Positions 1-7,117 of a stretch of 8,475 bases of DNA are shown one piece after another. Both the position numbers and the translations under genes were made by a program. Below the pieces are notes generated by a model. That model was not told the DNA's origin. It saw only the letters and a program-made list of their open reading frames with translations, and did no database searches. Source of the stretch: Campylobacteraceae bacterium (lineage in GTDB: Bacteria > Campylobacterota > Campylobacteria > Campylobacterales > Sulfurospirillaceae); assembly GCA_027011025.1 (NCBI GenBank), contig JALVAU010000215.1:1-8475 (forward strand). Direction: 5' to 3'. Position 1 is the first letter of the stretch. Every line of letters begins with the position of its first letter.

Positions 1-402
1 GCTCTAGGTGGGGAGCCAAACTATTTTCAAAGCGGAAGCACAAAAGATATAGAAGTAGTTGATATACATGGAGTAAAACTCTCTATACTTATCTGTTTCG
101 AATTAAGATTTATAGAGCTTTGGGAGAAGCTTAGAGGCTCAGATATTATCTTAATACCATCATATTGGGGAAAGCCTAGAAAATCACACTTAAGAGCACT
201 CAGCACTGCTCTAGCTATAGCAAATCAATGTTTTGTAGTGGTGTCAAATAGCGCAGATGAAGATATGGCATCGGGAAGCTGTGTAATTGATCCGTTTGGA
301 GAGGTAGTTGAGGGAGATGACTTGAGACTTATAAGTGCAAAGTATGAGGGAAGATTGATAAAAAAAATGAGAAGATATATGGATATAGGACTAATCAGAT
401 GA
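1..402 (+). CDS. Carbon-nitrogen hydrolase (nitrilase superfamily), C-terminal part, 5' end outside window
   Basis: The open frame runs from base 1 to a TGA at 400-402 and gives the last 133 residues. Nitrilase-superfamily enzymes cleave or form non-peptide C-N bonds in nitriles, amides and N-carbamoyl compounds with a Glu-Lys-Cys triad in the cytoplasm. The segment ILICFELRF (from about residue 29) matches the nucleophile motif, with Cys32 of the visible fragment as the likely nucleophile. The downstream parts IPSYWGKPR, ALAIANQCFVVVSNS and CVIDPFGEV match the usual hydrolase fold order (second strand, helix with the AR-A-E-N-like motif, then the GxSxIxDPxG-like motif). The catalytic Glu and Lys would lie upstream of the window. 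The gene overlaps pcm by 4 bases (ATGA at 399-402), so the two are probably translationally coupled. The substrate cannot be inferred. Confidence 0.88.
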   Translation, partial: ALGGEPNYFQSGSTKDIEVVDIHGVKLSILICFELRFIELWEKLRGSDIILIPSYWGKPRKSHLRALSTALAIANQCFVVVSNSADEDMASGSCVIDPFGEVVEGDDLRLISAKYEGRLIKKMRRYMDIGLIR

Positions 403-1058
403 TAAGAGATGAGAATTTTGCCCTAAAGATGAGGTTGGAAAAATCAAAAAAAATGGCAGATGAGATAGCAAAAATATGCCAGATAGACAAGAGTGTTTAT
501 GATGCTCTAGCAAGTAGTGAAAGAGAGCTTTTTGTGCCAAAAGGGTTTGGGAGACATGCTTATAAATTAGACGCTTTACCCTTAGTTGCAGACCAATGGA
601 TAAGTTCTCCACTCACAGTTGCAAAAATGACACAAGCTCTTACATGTAGAGGAGTTGACAGTGTATTGGAGATAGGGTGCGGAAGTGGATATCAGGCTTT
701 GATACTGAGCAAGTTAACTCGTAGAGTTTTTAGTATAGAGAGAGTAGAGAGGCTAGCAAAAGAGGCAAAAGAGAGATTTAAAACACTAGGCATACATAGC
801 ATAAATGTTAGGTTCGATGATGGGCAAAATGGCTGGAAAGATTTTGCCCCTTATGACCGTATTCTTCTCTCGGCATCTATCAAGGAGGTGCCAAAAAAGC
901 TATTTGAACAGTTGAGAATAGGCGGTATCTTAGTAGTGCCCATAGATAAAAATGGCAAACAAGTTATAACTAGATACATAAAAACCAAGGACAATATCCA
1001 AAAACAAGAGTTAGATAGTTGCCTTTTTGTACCTATAGTAGAGGGTAAAACTAGATAA
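399..1058 (+). CDS. pcm: Protein-L-isoaspartate O-methyltransferase
   Basis: This 219-residue cytoplasmic enzyme should methylate L-isoaspartyl residues in damaged proteins with S-adenosylmethionine, starting their repair. Length fits the family (about 205-220). Visible signatures are FVP near residue 45, QWISSPLTVAKM (66-77), which corresponds to the family's Q-I-S-x-P-x-x-V-A-x-M substrate/cofactor segment, the SAM-binding glycine loop VLEIGCGSGYQ (89-99), the acidic end of strand 2 (IER, about 113-115), and VPKKLFEQLRIGGILVVPI near 164-182. The ATG at 399 overlaps the TGA of the upstream hydrolase gene. An AGGA at 387-390 lies 8 bases before it, which supports this start. It faces the chemoreceptor gene with only 13 bases between the stops, and no clear terminator hairpin is visible there. 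Confidence 0.95.
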   Translation: MIRDENFALKMRLEKSKKMADEIAKICQIDKSVYDALASSERELFVPKGFGRHAYKLDALPLVADQWISSPLTVAKMTQALTCRGVDSVLEIGCGSGYQALILSKLTRRVFSIERVERLAKEAKERFKTLGIHSINVRFDDGQNGWKDFAPYDRILLSASIKEVPKKLFEQLRIGGILVVPIDKNGKQVITRYIKTKDNIQKQELDSCLFVPIVEGKTR

Positions 1059-1071
1059 GATAATCATTTTT

Positions 1072-2169
1072 TTATTTGGCTTCATTTATCATTTTATCAA
1101 TCAAAATAAACAATTTTTTACTCTCATCTTCTGCTTTTTTAAAATGCTCAATAACAACATTGATATCTTGTAGACATATCCCTGTTTTTACGCACTTTAA
1201 GGCTTCTATTGCATTTTGATGTACTTTGCTGTGAGGTTCTTCTATTAGAGTATAGGATGGGGTCTTTGAAAAAAGTTCTTTGCCTGCACTGTTAAACCAC
1301 TTACCAAAACGACAACTATTATGATCTGAAAGCTCTGTGTCTTTATTGTTGAATACACCATTATAGGCATTAACTTTGAAGAGTACATGGTCTAGTTTTG
1401 CCAATGTTGCAAAGAGTTCATAAGTTGTGTGTTGATTGTCTTTCTCAATTATTCTAGAATTCTCTATTAGTTTATTTAGAGTTGCTTTGAACTTATCAAG
1501 ATTAGTTACAGAAGAGTTTGCCTCGTGTTCTAATCTTTCACTATCTTCATGCATTGAGGAGGAATTTTGTTTTAGCGTGCTTATGTTGATTTCAACTTCA
1601 GAAGTTGCCTTTTGAGTTCGTTCAGCTAGTTTTCTGACTTCATCGGCAACAACAGCAAACCCTCTGCCGTGCTCTCCTGCTCTTGCTGCCTCAATGGCCG
1701 CATTTAGTGCGAGTAGATTTGTTTGGTCAGAGATATCTTTTATCAGGTTTATAACTTCAGATATAGAGATTACGCTATTATTTAAATCTTGGGCATTATT
1801 TCTTAACTCATTGGCCATTTGTATGATAGAATCTACATTAAATATACTATTTACATTTTCTTCTACTTCTGATATGATTTTTATACCATCAAGGTTTATC
1901 CTGTTGATTTCATCTTGTTTTTCTATATTGCCTTCAATCTCTCTTTGAATAAACGATATGTTGTCTATACAGCCATTTGTTAGATTTTGAGTAAGAGTAT
2001 TTTTAAGTTTATTTTCCTCTATAATATCTCGAGTATGTTTTTCTTTTGATTTATAGGAGTCATTCTCTGCTTTAAGAGATGTAATTTCTGACTCTAAAAG
2101 CTCTATTTTTTCTTTGAGAGTTTTATTTTCTAATTGAAGTATTTTTTTAGAATTACTGAACATAGCCAT
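1072..2169 (-). CDS. Soluble methyl-accepting chemotaxis protein with C-terminal CZB zinc-binding domain (TlpD-like)
   Basis: This 365-residue protein has no signal peptide, membrane segment or HAMP domain, so it should be a cytoplasmic chemoreceptor. Residues 7-50 are a predicted coiled coil ([19 protein letters not shown]). The MCP signalling hairpin is at about 110-235, with its conserved tip at 148-185 ([37 protein letters not shown]), which contacts CheA and CheW. The C-terminal CZB domain (about 255-360) shows likely zinc ligands His261 (LDHVLFKVN), Cys286 (CRFGKW), His313 and His317 (PHSKVH). Family members such as Helicobacter TlpD sense redox, hypochlorite, metal or energy state rather than a periplasmic ligand. 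The start at 2169 has a strong AGGAGG (2175-2180) 5 bases upstream; a second ATG two codons on is less well placed. The gene diverges from the TRAP transporter across 123 bases. The stimulus is not evident from sequence. Confidence 0.93.
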   Translation of the reverse strand: MAMFSNSKKILQLENKTLKEKIELLESEITSLKAENDSYKSKEKHTRDIIEENKLKNTLTQNLTNGCIDNISFIQREIEGNIEKQDEINRINLDGIKIISEVEENVNSIFNVDSIIQMANELRNNAQDLNNSVISISEVINLIKDISDQTNLLALNAAIEAARAGEHGRGFAVVADEVRKLAERTQKATSEVEINISTLKQNSSSMHEDSERLEHEANSSVTNLDKFKATLNKLIENSRIIEKDNQHTTYELFATLAKLDHVLFKVNAYNGVFNNKDTELSDHNSCRFGKWFNSAGKELFSKTPSYTLIEEPHSKVHQNAIEALKCVKTGICLQDINVVIEHFKKAEDESKKLFILIDKMINEAK

Positions 2170-2200
2170 AGCTTCCTCCTATTTTTATTATATTTAATAT

Positions 2201-2213
2201 TGATACTGTATCA
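2201..2213. promoter_or_regulatory. 13-bp perfect palindrome in divergent MCP/dctP intergenic region
   Basis: TGATACTGTATCA is a perfect palindrome about one central base (TGATAC-T-GTATC A). It lies between the divergent chemoreceptor and dctP starts. A further partial copy of one half, AGTATC at 2219-2224, follows closely. It could be an operator for a regulator of either gene, but the region is very AT-rich and chance palindromes are easier here. No bound protein can be named. Confidence 0.3.
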
Positions 2214-2239
2214 TAATAGTATCTCTTAAATGTCGTTTT

Positions 2240-2268
2240 TTGCTTAATATATGGTTTTATGGTAAAAT
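2240..2268 (+). promoter_or_regulatory. Putative sigma-70 promoter of dctPQM
   Basis: A TTGCTT box (2240-2245) and a TAAAAT box (2263-2268) are separated by 17 bases. The -10 box is preceded by TG plus one base (2260-2262), an extended -10 element. Transcription would begin near 2275, leaving a short leader of about 18 bases that carries the GGAG ribosome site. The -35 box is imperfect, and AT-rich background makes -10-like hexamers common. Confidence 0.42.
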
Positions 2269-2280
2269 TTGCTAAAAAAA

Positions 2281-2284
2281 GGAG
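2281..2284 (+). promoter_or_regulatory. Ribosome binding site deciding the dctP start
   Basis: GGAG sits 8 bases upstream of the ATG at 2293. It lies downstream of an in-frame TTG at 2269, which would otherwise lengthen the protein by eight residues and place a lysine/glutamate-rich stretch before the signal peptide. The ATG at 2293 is therefore the start chosen. Confidence 0.7.
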
Positions 2285-2292
2285 AAAAAATT

Positions 2293-3252
2293 ATGAAGAG
2301 AATTTTTGTGCCTATGTTGGCACTTTTTGCGTTACCGCTAGCTTTGTCTGCTAGCAGTTATACTATTGAGTTAGGTATTGTTACTACACCAAACTCATTT
2401 CACTATAAAGCAGCCCAAAAATTTAAGGATATAGTTCAAAAAGATAGTGGCGGAGATATGGTGGTAAATATACACCACTCAAAATCTGTGGGTAGTGAGA
2501 CCAGTATATTGCAACAATTACAACTAAATGCACTCCAGATGGGTGTTATAACTGCCGGTCCTATCGATAAGTTTGTTCCCTCCATCAAAGCGATAGAGTT
2601 CCCATTTATATTTGATAGTTTTGCAAAAGTTGATAAGATACTTGATGGTAAAATCGGACAAGAGATTTTGAAAAGTTTTAAATCTGCAAACTTAGTAGGT
2701 TACCACTTTTTGGAAAATGGTTTTAGAAATATAACAAACTCAAAAAAACCAATCCATTCGGCAAGTGATGTAAAAGGTTTAAAAATCAGGGTCATGAACT
2801 CTCAACTTCAGATAGACATATGGAAAGATATAGGTGCAAATCCAACCCCTATGCCATGGCCTATATATACTCAACTATCTCAACATGTTATAGATGGACA
2901 AGAGAATCCTCTAGCTGTTATCGACCAGTATAAACTATATGAAGTACAAAAATACCTCACTCTAACTAGACATGTTTACTCTGCTTTGGTTTTTGTCGGC
3001 AGTAAGGGTTTTTATGATTCACTTCCTAAGAAATATCAAGAGTTACTCTTTAAGGCCAGCAGAGAAGCTTCAATATATGAGAGAAAATTAAATAGAGACA
3101 AGGCTAATTTCTTCTTGAGCGATTTAAGAAAACAGGGTATGATTATAGATGAAAATCCTGATCTTGCCTCTTTTAAAGCTAAAGTAAAACCTCTTAAGAG
3201 TCAATTTAACGGAGTTGCAAAAAAGTATCTTGAAGAGATTTTAGCACAGTAA
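2293..3252 (+). CDS. dctP: TRAP transporter periplasmic solute-binding protein (DctP family)
   Basis: The product is a 319-residue periplasmic receptor that binds an organic acid and hands it to the membrane subunits. Residues 1-20 form a typical signal peptide (MKRIF, then a hydrophobic core ending ALSA), with likely cleavage near residue 20-21. The DctP fold is clear: the strand after the signal (IELGIVT), a hinge region QLQLNALQMGVITAGP (75-90), the EFPFIFDS segment (102-109), and the carboxylate-binding arginines. Arg166 in GLKIRVMNS matches the conserved arginine that pairs with a substrate carboxylate, Arg145 in NGFRNITNS matches the second arginine, and Asn205 in DGQENPL fits the conserved Asn. 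A monocarboxylate or dicarboxylate ligand is therefore expected, but its identity is not readable; the symbol denotes the family, not C4-dicarboxylate specificity. The stop is 3 bases before the next gene. Confidence 0.95.
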   Translation: MKRIFVPMLALFALPLALSASSYTIELGIVTTPNSFHYKAAQKFKDIVQKDSGGDMVVNIHHSKSVGSETSILQQLQLNALQMGVITAGPIDKFVPSIKAIEFPFIFDSFAKVDKILDGKIGQEILKSFKSANLVGYHFLENGFRNITNSKKPIHSASDVKGLKIRVMNSQLQIDIWKDIGANPTPMPWPIYTQLSQHVIDGQENPLAVIDQYKLYEVQKYLTLTRHVYSALVFVGSKGFYDSLPKKYQELLFKASREASIYERKLNRDKANFFLSDLRKQGMIIDENPDLASFKAKVKPLKSQFNGVAKKYLEEILAQ

Positions 3253-3255
3253 AAT

Positions 3256-3744
3256 ATGGGTAAAATTGCCAGATTTATCTCAACTCTAAGCGATATGGCA
3301 AACAAGCTGATAAGCAAGTTTGTCGTATCACTTCTATTTTTGCTATCTTTGCTTTTAGGCATAGCTGTTTTTTATAGATATGCTCTAAATGACTCAATAT
3401 ATTGGTCAAATGAAGTGGCTCGTTATCTTTTGGCATACATCGTTTTTCTAGGCTCTACTATGGCTCACAAACACAAAGCACACATAAGAATTGATACGAT
3501 TTTTTTATACATATCAGACAATATGAGAAAAAATATCGAAATTTTCATCGCTATATTGTTTATAGCTTTTTGGACAATGATAGTCTTAGGTTGCATCAAG
3601 CTTTTCCCGCTCTTTATGATGCAGACAACCGCAACTCTCCAAATCCCCTATGCGATCCCTTTTGCAGCTTTGCCTCTATCTGCCGTGATTTGGATACTCT
3701 ACTGTATAGATGACATATTAAAAGAGGTCGTTAAAAACAGATGA
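3256..3744 (+). CDS. dctQ: TRAP transporter small membrane subunit (DctQ family)
   Basis: The 162-residue protein has four predicted membrane helices at about 21-43, 54-71, 92-116 and 130-152, the standard DctQ topology. Family features include the SNEVARYLLAYIVFLGS segment (51-67), a basic loop after helix 2 (HKHKAHIRID, 71-80) and QIPYAIPFAALPL before helix 4 (129-141). DctQ pairs with DctM in the inner membrane and helps dock the binding protein; the pair is driven by a sodium or proton gradient. The ATG at 3256 lies 3 bases after dctP with no obvious Shine-Dalgarno, so translation probably depends on coupling to dctP. Its TGA overlaps the dctM ATG by 4 bases. Confidence 0.93.
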   Translation: MGKIARFISTLSDMANKLISKFVVSLLFLLSLLLGIAVFYRYALNDSIYWSNEVARYLLAYIVFLGSTMAHKHKAHIRIDTIFLYISDNMRKNIEIFIAILFIAFWTMIVLGCIKLFPLFMMQTTATLQIPYAIPFAALPLSAVIWILYCIDDILKEVVKNR

Positions 3745-5009
3745 TATTTTTACTTTTGCTTCTTTTGGTGCTTATACTTTTATCTATTCCGGTATTTTTA
3801 TCTATCGGTATATCAACTGCTGTTGCCTTTGTTGCTTCAAATTTACCACTTTTTATGGTACCTCAAAAGATGTTTGACGGTGTGAACTCTTATGTTCTTT
3901 TGGCAGTTCCTCTGTTTATGTTGGCAGGAAGCTTGATGGATCAAGGTGGTATCTCAAAGCGACTTGTTGATTTTTCTGAGTCACTTGTAGGGCATTTTAA
4001 AGGTGGTTTAGCTATAACATCTATACTCTCAAGTATGCTTTTTGCCGGGGTTTCAGGCTCTGCTGCTGCCGATACTGCTGCGGTGGGTTCGGTTTTGATA
4101 CCCTCCATGAAAGATAAAGGCTATGATAAAAATTTTGCAGCTTCCATCATAGCAACCGGTGGCTCTATCGGAGTGATTATTCCGCCAAGTATTCCTATGA
4201 TTATATTTGCATTTATCGCAAATATATCTGTAGGCAAGCTCTTTTTAGCGGGCGTATTGCCGGGATTGCTTATAGGTTTGTCGCTTATAGCATTGGTTGT
4301 TTTTAAGACTAGAAATTTTAATATGGATAGTGGTAAAAGAGAGTTTAGTTTTGTCAAATTTAAAAAAGCATTTAGAGATGCTATCTGGGCTTTGGGCATA
4401 CCTTTTATCGTTGTCGGTGGCATACTCGGAGGGCTTTTTACTGCCACTGAGTCGGCCGCAGTTGCAGTTTTGTACGCTTTTTTTGTAAGTAGCGTGGTAT
4501 ATAGAGAGCTTAATTTTAAAAAGATATATAAGGCTGCGATTTATGCGATAAATACAAGCTCTATCATACTCATCATCATCTCAATAGCAACAGTTTTTTC
4601 TTGGTTTCTCTCCATGCATAATGTACAGCAGTTACTCACAAACAGTTTTTTACTGTTAGGAGATAACAAATACATACTTCTTCTAGCGATAAATCTTTTT
4701 CTGCTTGTTATGGGAACATTTGTGGAGACTACGGCATCTTTGATACTCTTTGTACCGGTTATCACACCGCTATTAAATAACTTAGGTGTAGATCCTTTGA
4801 CTTATGGTGTGATGATAGTAACAAACCTTGCTATAGGTATGCTAACTCCACCACTTGGTATATGTTTGATGGTCTCTAGCTCTATCGCACAAAGTAAGAT
4901 ATTAGAGATTTCAAAAGCTATTATCCCATTTTTATTGATAATGATTTTTGATCTACTCTTGATAACTTTTGTACCATTTTTTACTACATTTTTGCCGTCT
5001 ATTTATTGA
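3741..5009 (+). CDS. dctM: TRAP transporter large membrane subunit (DctM family)
   Basis: The 422-residue protein is the ion-coupled transport subunit, with the usual length (about 425) and about eleven to twelve hydrophobic segments plus hairpins. Characteristic motifs are LAVPLFMLAGSLM (54-66), FAGVSGSAAADTAAVGSVLI (101-120) and the first hairpin loop GSIGVIIPPSIPMI (141-154). The second half repeats this with GGLFTATESAAVAV (near 230-243), GTFVETTASLILFVPV (about 325-340) and MLTPPLGICLMV (about 364-375). The gene overlaps dctQ by 4 bases and completes a dctPQM operon. A possible AGAGG ribosome site (3723-3727) is 13 bases from the start, somewhat distant, so coupling is likely. Its last 7 bases overlap the convergent DUF1445 gene, and no terminator is seen between them. 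Confidence 0.95.
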   Translation: MIFLLLLLLVLILLSIPVFLSIGISTAVAFVASNLPLFMVPQKMFDGVNSYVLLAVPLFMLAGSLMDQGGISKRLVDFSESLVGHFKGGLAITSILSSMLFAGVSGSAAADTAAVGSVLIPSMKDKGYDKNFAASIIATGGSIGVIIPPSIPMIIFAFIANISVGKLFLAGVLPGLLIGLSLIALVVFKTRNFNMDSGKREFSFVKFKKAFRDAIWALGIPFIVVGGILGGLFTATESAAVAVLYAFFVSSVVYRELNFKKIYKAAIYAINTSSIILIIISIATVFSWFLSMHNVQQLLTNSFLLLGDNKYILLLAINLFLLVMGTFVETTASLILFVPVITPLLNNLGVDPLTYGVMIVTNLAIGMLTPPLGICLMVSSSIAQSKILEISKAIIPFLLIMIFDLLLITFVPFFTTFLPSIY

Positions 5010-5770
5010 TAATACTCCTCATCTCTTCTGTCTGAGACAAACATGTGCCCGGGTGCGTGTGTGATCGCAAAAGGGAGTTTTACATCTAGCAGAGCATTTT
5101 GAGGAGTTACACCGCATGGCCAAAAGAGTGGAATTTCATCTTTTTTTATCTCGACTGCATCACCATATTCGGGATTGTTTATATCTTTGATACCTATCAT
5201 TTCGGGGTAGCCTACTTGGATGGGAGTTCCATGCATATTTGGGTAGTGGCTAGTAACTACACAAGCATCTGCTACTCTCTCTTTTGCGATTGGTCGCATG
5301 GATACGACCATATCTCCTCTCCAGATACCCACAGGATTTAATTTTATATTTGTGCTATACATAGAGACATTTACATTTTGTTCCACATGTCTTAAGCCTA
5401 TACCTGCTTTTAAAAGCGATGATTCAAAGGTGAAACTACAACCTATCAGAAAAAAGACTAGATCATTATCATAATACTCCTCTATGCTTTGAACTTGTTT
5501 TGTAACTTTCCCATTTTCGATGATATTGTATAGGGGAAGTTCATTTAAAAGATTTGCATTGTCTGCTAAAACTTTTGTTTTGTATCCATCCTCTACTACT
5601 TCAAGAAGTGGCATAGCTTTTGAATTTTTTTTAGTAAATTCTTCAAAACTCTTAGCATATTTTTTGGGAATCACAAACATATTTGCCTGCACAAACCCTT
5701 CACAATATCCCGCAGTTGGCTTTACAAACTCACCCTTTGCTATCTTAGCTCTTAACTCTTTTGCATTCAT
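5003..5770 (-). CDS. DUF1445/YcsI-family protein, annotated putative hydro-lyase; homologous to the N-terminal half of D-glutamate cyclase
   Basis: The product is a 255-residue soluble protein. Family hallmarks are KPTAGYCEGFVQANMFV (17-33), FFLIGCSFTFE (106-116), GDMVVSMRPI (152-161), FWPCGVTPQNA (216-226) and ITHAPGHMFVSD (236-247). Databases name this family 'putative hydro-lyase' or D-glutamate cyclase; the human enzyme DGLUCY, which turns D-glutamate into 5-oxo-D-proline, carries this domain in its N-terminal part. In Bacillus subtilis the relative YcsI is encoded in the 5-oxoprolinase (pxp/kip) cluster. The ATG at 5770 was chosen over an in-frame TTG at 5803 because AGAGGA (5777-5782) is 6 bases upstream. 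The gene is divergent from the DUF4392 gene, which corresponds to the other half of DGLUCY, and convergent with dctM. Catalytic function is inferred from homology, and activity of this half alone is uncertain. Confidence 0.9.
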   Translation of the reverse strand: MNAKELRAKIAKGEFVKPTAGYCEGFVQANMFVIPKKYAKSFEEFTKKNSKAMPLLEVVEDGYKTKVLADNANLLNELPLYNIIENGKVTKQVQSIEEYYDNDLVFFLIGCSFTFESSLLKAGIGLRHVEQNVNVSMYSTNIKLNPVGIWRGDMVVSMRPIAKERVADACVVTSHYPNMHGTPIQVGYPEMIGIKDINNPEYGDAVEIKKDEIPLFWPCGVTPQNALLDVKLPFAITHAPGHMFVSDRRDEEYYQ

Positions 5771-5776
5771 GGTAGT

Positions 5777-5782
5777 TCCTCT
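5777..5782 (-). promoter_or_regulatory. Ribosome binding site deciding the DUF1445 gene start
   Basis: On the minus strand AGAGGA precedes the ATG at 5770 by 6 bases. The longer frame beginning with TTG at 5803 would run through this site and has no comparable ribosome site of its own. Confidence 0.7.
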
Positions 5783-5847
5783 TTTTATAGTACAACAAAT
5801 CAAAACTAATATTTTATCAAGGAGAATTTGATTTTTTCTTACGGAAC

Positions 5848-5927
5848 GGTTGAAAGATTGTTAAAAATGCAAAACTCGCTCTGCTCAAAGAGTTGCATTT
5901 TTGCTTTTAGCACACAATCTTTCAACC
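5848..5927. repeat. Large imperfect hairpin with perfect 14-bp outer arms
   Basis: The outer arms GGTTGAAAGATTGT (5848-5861) and ACAATCTTTCAACC (5914-5927) are perfect reverse complements. Nested inside is a second stem, 5863-5877 against 5890-5902 (AAAAATGCAA..CTC with GAGTTGCATTTTT), with a two-base bulge, separated from the outer stem by a lopsided interior loop of 1 versus 11 bases. The tip spans about 5878-5889. The inner stem is followed by a T-rich run on both strands, so it could terminate weakly in either direction, but the whole sits between two divergent genes where no terminator is needed. It may be a small palindromic mobile repeat, a structured leader of the 6018 gene or a small RNA. 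Confidence 0.7.
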
Positions 5928-6017
5928 TAAAAACCAAAATCCTCTCTTCGATATTATTTTTGATTTATTGTACTTTTGTAGCTCTTTTTAAGCTTTTTAA
6001 TTATAGAATAATTTACC

Positions 6018-6848
6018 ATGAAAAACAATAAAACAGTAGATGAAATCATATTAAACTACTCCACAAGGGGTATGGATCTGTTACAAAAAGAGTATCCAAG
6101 AACTCAATTTTGTAGAAAAGCGGTAGAGAATTTTCTCGAACTAGATAGCGGAACAGTATTTTTATATACAGGTTTTTATGTGCAAGGTCATGCTGAAACT
6201 GATGGACCGGTAGGGACATATTTTTTAGCTTTGGCACTTGAAAAGTTGGGTTACAAGCCTGTAATTGTAAGTGATAGATACTGCTTGGAGTATTTTAAAG
6301 ATATAACTCCTTTATATATGCCTTTAAGTGGGGTAAGAAAAAAAGAGAATAAAAAAATCTTAAAAGAGTACAACCCTATCTGTCATATCTCCATAGAGAG
6401 GCTAGGGCGAGATGAAGAGGGGAAATATCTAAATGCAAAAGGCATAGATATAGGTGAATTTACTGCTCCTTTAGATGAGCTTTTTATGCAAGCAAATAAA
6501 AGTGCTCCTACATTTGCCATAGGTGATGGTGGAAATGAAATAGGCATGGGAAATTTTAGAGAATTTATCAAAAATACTCTACATGTAAGCCCTTGTGTTG
6601 TTGAGTGTGATTATCCTATCATCGCTTCTGTTTCAAATTGGGGGGCTTATGGATTTATCGCTTATTTGCAATTCTTTACTAGAAAAAAACTGCTTCCTTC
6701 CATAGACGAGGTTGAAGAGTATATGGAGCATATCTTAAGTCTTGGCTGCATAGATGGAATCACAGGTAAAAATGAAAAGTCCGTAGATGGCAAAGAGTGG
6801 CACACCGAAGAGGAGATGCTCTTAGCATTGAATCGTGCTATCTCTTAA
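6018..6848 (+). CDS. DUF4392 protein, homologous to the C-terminal half of D-glutamate cyclase
   Basis: The 276-residue soluble protein carries the DUF4392 (D-glutamate cyclase C-terminal) domain over nearly its full length. The clearest motifs are TGFYVQGHAETDGPVG (51-66), ICHISIERLGRDEEGKYLN (121-139), the glycine-rich AIGDGGNEIGMGNF (167-180) and ECDYPIIASVSNWGAYGF (196-213). In human DGLUCY this domain follows a DUF1445-like domain, and the joined protein converts D-glutamate to 5-oxo-D-proline. Here the partner is the divergent gene ending at 5003. The ATG at 6018 has no good Shine-Dalgarno; a TATAGAAT box at 6002-6009 is so close that transcription may start almost at the ATG, giving a nearly leaderless mRNA. 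If transcription starts further upstream, the hairpin at 5848-5927 would lie in the leader. The individual reaction is unproven. Confidence 0.9.
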   Translation: MKNNKTVDEIILNYSTRGMDLLQKEYPRTQFCRKAVENFLELDSGTVFLYTGFYVQGHAETDGPVGTYFLALALEKLGYKPVIVSDRYCLEYFKDITPLYMPLSGVRKKENKKILKEYNPICHISIERLGRDEEGKYLNAKGIDIGEFTAPLDELFMQANKSAPTFAIGDGGNEIGMGNFREFIKNTLHVSPCVVECDYPIIASVSNWGAYGFIAYLQFFTRKKLLPSIDEVEEYMEHILSLGCIDGITGKNEKSVDGKEWHTEEEMLLALNRAIS

Positions 6849-6886
6849 AAATTAAAATTTTACTGGATTTAATATTTATACAAAAT

Positions 6887-7117
6887 TTAAAGCGGTATCT
6901 CTTGAGCAAACGGATTATTGGGTTTGATATCTATCTGATACCCCAAAATATTTAAAACTCTATCAAGGGTGACGATGGATATATTTGCAATATATCCATT
7001 TTCAAGTTTAGAGAGTGTATTCCTGCTTATACCTACGGTTTTTGCTAAAGCTTCTTGACTTATCTTTTTCTCTTTTCTAAAGCCTTTAACTTTACTTCCA
7101 ATCTCTGATAGTATCAT
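6887..7117 (-). CDS. hipB: Xre-family HTH antitoxin, HipB-like
   Basis: The 76-residue protein is essentially one helix-turn-helix domain: IGSKVKGFRKEKKISQEALA (6-25), the recognition region GISRNTLSKLENG (29-41), then TLDRVLNILGYQIDIKP (50-66). HipB-type proteins bind operators upstream of their operon and sequester the HipA kinase. The frame could open at GTG 7120, but ATG 7117 is preferred because AAGGAG (7125-7130) then lies 7 bases away instead of 4. It starts inside the last codons of hipA (26-base overlap, 7092-7117) and follows the toxin, the reverse of the classical hipB-hipA order. The C-terminal tail after the HTH is short. Its partner assignment rests on the overlap. Confidence 0.88.
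   Translation of the reverse strand: MILSEIGSKVKGFRKEKKISQEALAKTVGISRNTLSKLENGYIANISIVTLDRVLNILGYQIDIKPNNPFAQEIPL

Noticed and set aside
1059..1071. T-run between pcm and the chemoreceptor gene as a terminator.
   Set aside because: There is a T7 stretch but no stem before it that I can pair convincingly.
1694..1948. An 84-codon plus-strand frame inside the chemoreceptor gene.
   Set aside because: Antisense to the highly conserved MCP signalling hairpin; composition is what reverse-complemented helical coding sequence gives.
4121..4447. A 108-codon minus-strand frame inside dctM.
   Set aside because: Antisense shadow of a clearly coding TRAP subunit; its proline/isoleucine-rich product mirrors the dctM codons and has no ribosome site or family match.
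5828..6031. A 67-codon plus-strand frame with a hydrophobic segment, upstream of and overlapping the DUF4392 gene by 14 bases.
   Set aside because: It opens with TTG only 3 bases after GGAG, runs straight through the hairpin arms, and its hydrophobicity follows from T-rich DNA. It has no recognisable family; most likely not a gene.
6849..6886. AT-rich gap between the convergent DUF4392 and hipB genes as a bidirectional terminator.
   Set aside because: Short AT-only complementarity (TTAAAATTTTA-like) is expected in such AT-rich sequence; there is no GC-containing stem.
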